From COE1 sp949066965 (GTDB lineage Bacteria; Bacillota; Clostridia; Lachnospirales; Lachnospiraceae), in NCBI GenBank assembly GCA_949066965.1, contig CARTDA010000002.1, positions 124,001-188,000 of the forward strand: a DNA stretch of 64,000 nt, written 5' to 3'. Position 1 is the first letter of the stretch. Every line of letters begins with the position of its first letter. Shown in pieces: positions 60,835 through 64,000 of the stretch. The translations under genes were made by a program, and so were the position numbers. The notes beneath the pieces are model-generated. The model did no database searches and was not told the DNA's origin. It saw only the letters and a program-made list of their open reading frames with translations.

Positions 60835-62289
60835 TTATTTAAAGAGGTTCACCACAAGCTTCAGCCCATACTTCACATACTGCACAAAAATGCCCGGATC
60901 CTTGACGCAGTCGCCCATTCTGCGGAAAATGTACTTCGGCCTCAGGTAAAAACCGAGCAGGATGTTCTTGCGAAGCTTCATGACCTCATCCAGCGTCAGG
61001 TGCATGGTGCCCTTTGTGCTGGAATGGAAAAAGTCACTTCCGAGCACGGACTTTTCCAGCAGCTTTTCCTGCTTACAGGTCTCATACATCGGTGTGCCAT
61101 AAAAGGGAAGCGCTATCGTGACCTCGATAAAGTCCGGATCCGTCTCCATGACGAGCTTTTTCGTCATAAGGATGTCCTCCTTCGTCTCCCATGGGAAGCC
61201 GATGACAAAATAGCCCCAGAACTTGAGCCCGACCTCTTTGCACCATCTTGCCGCCTGTCGGTTCTCCTCCACTGTAGTGCCCTTGCGCATCGTTTTGAGC
61301 ATCTCATCGCTGCCGGACTCAAAACCAAATGCCACCAGAAAACAGCCTGCCTTTTTCATCAGCTCCAGCGTCTCCTTGCTGAGCGGGCGCACGCGCGAGT
61401 TTGCCGTAAATTCAATCTTGCCGTAAATCCTGGAATGGATAATCAGTTCACACATCTCCTTGACCCACGCCGGATTGATGGTGAACGTGTCCGCCTTGAA
61501 AAAGAAGTTGCGGATGTGGTGCTTTTCGTAGCACTCGATCATCTCATCCAGCACATTCTGCGGACTGCGGAAGCGCACACGCTTTCCCGATATCTCCGGT
61601 GTCAGGCAGAATACGCACTGGCTCGGGCATCCCCTTGCCGTCTGGATTGTCGCCATCGGCTCCTTTGTGTCGGGGCGGATGTAAAGGTCGTTCCGCATCA
61701 GCTCGCGCGCCGGAAACGGCTGTGCATCCAGGTCGTCATCCCACACATGGAACCGTGTGGGCACCATCCTGCCATTTTCATCTTTATATAAAATATTATT
61801 GATTTCTTCGGGCTTTCCTATTCCCTTGAAACAATAATCCGCTATCTTTCCGATACAGAAGTCAATCTCCCCGCCAATCAGGTAATCCACATTGGACAGG
61901 TCAAGCATGTCGAGCATTGCCTGCTCAGGCGCGTAGAAGAGCGCCCCTTTTAGTACGACAATTGGGTCGTAATTCGCCTTCAGCTCATTCACGACCTTGA
62001 TATCGTCAAAAATGGTCGTGTTCGTGATGCTCATCATAATCATGTCCGGACGGAATGCATCCATATCCCTTAACAGCGCGCCAAAGGTGTCGCCCTGTGT
62101 CTGGTAATCCTGAAGCTTTACCTCGTAACCGCTTTTCAAAAGGATTGCAGCGGCGTAGCCCAGATCGTTACACGCACGCATCGCCTGCGCGGAGCCGTCG
62201 TCAATATTCTGCTGGCAGCGGTCCTCCCCCCTCTGAAAAAGCGCCCCGGGCGGATAAAACAGCAATACTCTTTTCTTACTCATTTGCAT
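60835..62289 (-). CDS. Cobalamin-binding-domain radical SAM protein
   Basis: A 484-residue enzyme with an N-terminal B12-binding-like domain (about residues 5-160) and a radical SAM domain. The cluster cysteines C221, C225 and C228 lie in ARGCPSQCVFC (C-x3-C-x2-C). FGFESGSDEMLKTMRKGTT and the GYFVIGFPWETKEDI segment are typical of the class. Members often methylate unactivated carbon or phosphorus, or rearrange substrates. I start at ATG 62289, five bases after AAAGGA; the longer frame to 62346 overlaps the repeat. It lacks the DxHxxG motif of cobalamin-binding methionine synthase type, as many class B radical SAM proteins do. Its place in a glycan locus suggests C-methylation of a sugar; that is inference. 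Confidence 0.85.
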   Translation of the reverse strand: MQMSKKRVLLFYPPGALFQRGEDRCQQNIDDGSAQAMRACNDLGYAAAILLKSGYEVKLQDYQTQGDTFGALLRDMDAFRPDMIMMSITNTTIFDDIKVVNELKANYDPIVVLKGALFYAPEQAMLDMLDLSNVDYLIGGEIDFCIGKIADYCFKGIGKPEEINNILYKDENGRMVPTRFHVWDDDLDAQPFPARELMRNDLYIRPDTKEPMATIQTARGCPSQCVFCLTPEISGKRVRFRSPQNVLDEMIECYEKHHIRNFFFKADTFTINPAWVKEMCELIIHSRIYGKIEFTANSRVRPLSKETLELMKKAGCFLVAFGFESGSDEMLKTMRKGTTVEENRQAARWCKEVGLKFWGYFVIGFPWETKEDILMTKKLVMETDPDFIEVTIALPFYGTPMYETCKQEKLLEKSVLGSDFFHSSTKGTMHLTLDEVMKLRKNILLGFYLRPKYIFRRMGDCVKDPGIFVQYVKYGLKLVVNLFK

Positions 62290-62321
62290 TTGTTTCCTTT
62301 CCAATTTTAATCCATACTCAC

Positions 62322-62421
62322 GCCAGCCGCAGCCGCAAAACGGCATATATCCTTATGCGGTTGTGCGCATCATATTATACTGAGCGGTCAGCCTTTTCGA
62401 CCGCCAGTATATAATAATTCA
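62322..62421. repeat. Dispersed hairpin repeat, copy B
   Basis: About 100 bases matching copy A (44027-44125) with roughly nine substitutions and one indel. The core hairpin is 62376-62411. It fills the gap between the DUF6044-like and radical SAM genes and provides the last codons of the former. Next to it only ATACTCACG remains of the 12-base inverted repeat that flanks copy A. Confidence 0.75.
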
Positions 62422-64000
62422 TACAGGTAAACGCTGTATGGCATTTCGTCATCCGCATATCTGTTTACCAGATGCAGCTGCATCGCATCCGCATTCGTAA
62501 TCTCTACCCTTGAAAATATATAGTCACATCCCAGCTGCCGCAGCGCCGGCTCGTCAATCAGGATGTCCTGCGGCACGGCAGCTGCATTCGCGCCGAAATC
62601 GTATAGGTTCTCACCGGATGCCGGAAACAGATATGCCCTGCATCCCCAGTCATCATAGTACGCCTGCCAGTTTTTGTTTTCGTCGAGCGCCGGCGCAATT
62701 GCAGCGCGGAACTGTTCCTTATAATCCTGGCTGTAGTAGCCGCAATAGCCGTCAATCGTGGTGATGCCATTGTAGGAAAGCATCGCCGGGTGGAAACCGT
62801 ATGCACATGCCCCCTTATCAGGCGTATAGCCAATGTCCGCCTTAATTTCCTCTATGAGTGAACCGCCATAGAACTCGCCATAGCTTAACTGGTTCACATC
62901 CGCATGCTTCAACAGCTTGTACAGATTGCAATAACATGTATTATAAAAGTCGCTGTACTCGCACTGCGTACCGCCGACAACCAGAATCGCCACAATGCCC
63001 GCAGCGCAGGAAAGTACAGGAGACAGCATATGCTTTTTATCATACAGCTCTTTTATCACAAGAAAGAACGCGAGATACCACGCAAAGGTATTAAAAAAGA
63101 TTGTCCTGCCATACTGAAACCCTTTTAACGGCGGCAGAACCGTCTCCACCAGACTCCTGAGCGGCTCCCAGAAATAGAGTGCATAGACCGCACAGTTGAA
63201 CACAATAAACGCAATGGTGACAAAAAATGCATCCGCATAAAATTTTCCTGTTTTCCTGCCTGTGAGATACTGCACCGTATTCCATATAAAGTAGAGCCCG
63301 CAGACCGGCAGCACAAAATAGGTATGAACGGATTTCGCGTGGGAAAACCCATGTAGGAATACATCAAGGAAACATTTCCACAAATCGGCTGCCCCATAGC
63401 TTGCGACCACCATGGTACTCCGGATGGTCTCCTCATCGGACAGCAGCATAATGCCGAACAGCCTGTACTCAAAACACACATAGCCTGCCATGAGGCAAAG
63501 CAGTGCCCCTGCAAGCGAAAAGGACGGCTTCCGATCCTTTATCCATAAAATAACTATCGCAATCAACAGATATCCCAGAATAAATGCGCCGAAAAAGGTA
63601 AAATACGACAAAAACGGATATAGAAACACCATAAGGAACAGCTGCCATTCTGGCTTCTCGTAAATGCGAATCAGCAGATATAAAATAAGCGGCATTGACG
63701 AAAAGCATATGGCATACATGGGATAGACCGGCAGGAGCGCAAATGCCACAGCCACCAGCACCACAATTTTTTCATACTTTCCATAAAATTCCCGCAGCAC
63801 ATGCCTTGCCAGCAGCAGCGACGAGAAAAAGGCAATCACAAGCTTTAGCAGATATCCGGCAATATACGCATAAATATCCGGCAGAATCAGATATAAAAGA
63901 TTATAGAGGGAAAACTCCGACGGAAAATAGTTCCTGTCAATGCTTCCCAGCACCGGCATTGCCTGATTGTGGACAAAAAACGCGCTGTTATCGCGCAGCA
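62388..64000 (-). CDS. DUF6044-like polytopic membrane protein (5' end cut by window)
   Basis: A membrane protein with about 11 helices visible. The frame is open to base 64000, so the start lies outside; the ATG at 63959 is internal, because the codons before it (RDNSAFFVHNQA) fit the outer loop of this family. Segments HNQAMPVLGSIDRNYFPSE, FLHGFSHAKSVHTYFVLP and the GYCGYYSQDYKEQF stretch of the C-terminal outer domain resemble DUF6044 proteins, which look like GT-C or YfhO-type enzymes. The last codons (YTGGRKG) are encoded by the dispersed repeat. Function is not established. Confidence 0.68.
   Translation of the reverse strand, partial: LRDNSAFFVHNQAMPVLGSIDRNYFPSEFSLYNLLYLILPDIYAYIAGYLLKLVIAFFSSLLLARHVLREFYGKYEKIVVLVAVAFALLPVYPMYAICFSSMPLILYLLIRIYEKPEWQLFLMVFLYPFLSYFTFFGAFILGYLLIAIVILWIKDRKPSFSLAGALLCLMAGYVCFEYRLFGIMLLSDEETIRSTMVVASYGAADLWKCFLDVFLHGFSHAKSVHTYFVLPVCGLYFIWNTVQYLTGRKTGKFYADAFFVTIAFIVFNCAVYALYFWEPLRSLVETVLPPLKGFQYGRTIFFNTFAWYLAFFLVIKELYDKKHMLSPVLSCAAGIVAILVVGGTQCEYSDFYNTCYCNLYKLLKHADVNQLSYGEFYGGSLIEEIKADIGYTPDKGACAYGFHPAMLSYNGITTIDGYCGYYSQDYKEQFRAAIAPALDENKNWQAYYDDWGCRAYLFPASGENLYDFGANAAAVPQDILIDEPALRQLGCDYIFSRVEITNADAMQLHLVNRYADDEMPYSVYLYELLYTGGRKG

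Noticed and set aside
60544..61791. 415-codon open frame on the plus strand
   Set aside because: It lies fully opposite the radical SAM and GT39 genes, has no ribosome site and its translation shows no family motifs; it reflects codon bias of the real genes.

Overview
The window is one continuous stretch of a very large cell-surface glycan locus, probably from a Gram-positive Clostridia member (my best guess is Lachnospiraceae). That placement is inference: strong AGGAGG-type ribosome sites, sigma-A-like promoters (TTGACA/TATACT), tightly packed one-direction genes, and family types often seen in gut Clostridia (TupA-like ATP-grasp, DUF6020- and DUF6044-like membrane proteins, MBOAT/SGNH pairs). 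I see no rRNA, tRNA, CRISPR array, transposase or phage gene.

Layout: bases 1-3505 carry three plus-strand genes (a GT4 transferase cut by the left edge, a Wzx-type flippase, a methyltransferase-like protein). Every later gene is on the minus strand and converges on them at a hairpin near 3.6 kb. Read in transcription order from the right edge, 64-36.8 kb is a GC-richer block: a DUF6044-like membrane protein (cut by the right edge), a cobalamin-type radical SAM enzyme, GT39, three GT11-like fucosyltransferases, many GT2/GT4 enzymes, GT17 and DUF5672 types, an MBOAT/SGNH acyltransferase pair, an MsbA-like ABC exporter, a Wzy-like polymerase and large GT-C-like proteins. From 39.3 to 34.3 kb lies an amino-sugar block (DegT/FdtB-type aminotransferase, FdtA-type cupin, two paralogous GNAT acetyltransferases, GtrB-like GT2). 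Then follow an AT-rich three-gene DUF262/AAA-DUF3696/unknown module (34.2-30.8 kb), a GT2/GT-D fusion, a sugar O-methyltransferase, a second ABC exporter and a GT2, a GT-C-like protein, and a second ATPase module (23.1-20.7 kb: acidic double zinc ribbon, AAA ATPase, candidate PD-(D/E)XK nuclease). The lower-GC left part (20.7-3.6 kb) holds GtrB-like GT2, DUF6020, GT4, a second flippase, a GltS transporter with an amidohydrolase, a TupA-like ATP-grasp protein, and a four-gene MBOAT/SGNH/membrane protein/GT4 operon behind an almost ideal promoter.

Together the genes could build undecaprenyl-linked repeat units (GT2, GT4, GT11, GT17), supply a 3-acylamino-dideoxyhexose (aminotransferase, FdtA, GNAT), flip and polymerise them (Wzx, Wzy), modify them outside the cell with polyprenyl-phosphate sugars (GtrB plus GT-C proteins) and acyl groups (MBOAT plus SGNH), and methylate them. 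The two ATPase modules do not fit a glycan pathway and are the best candidates for undescribed, probably defensive, systems. A dispersed hairpin repeat (three copies, one of them beside the second module) is the other unexplained structure.
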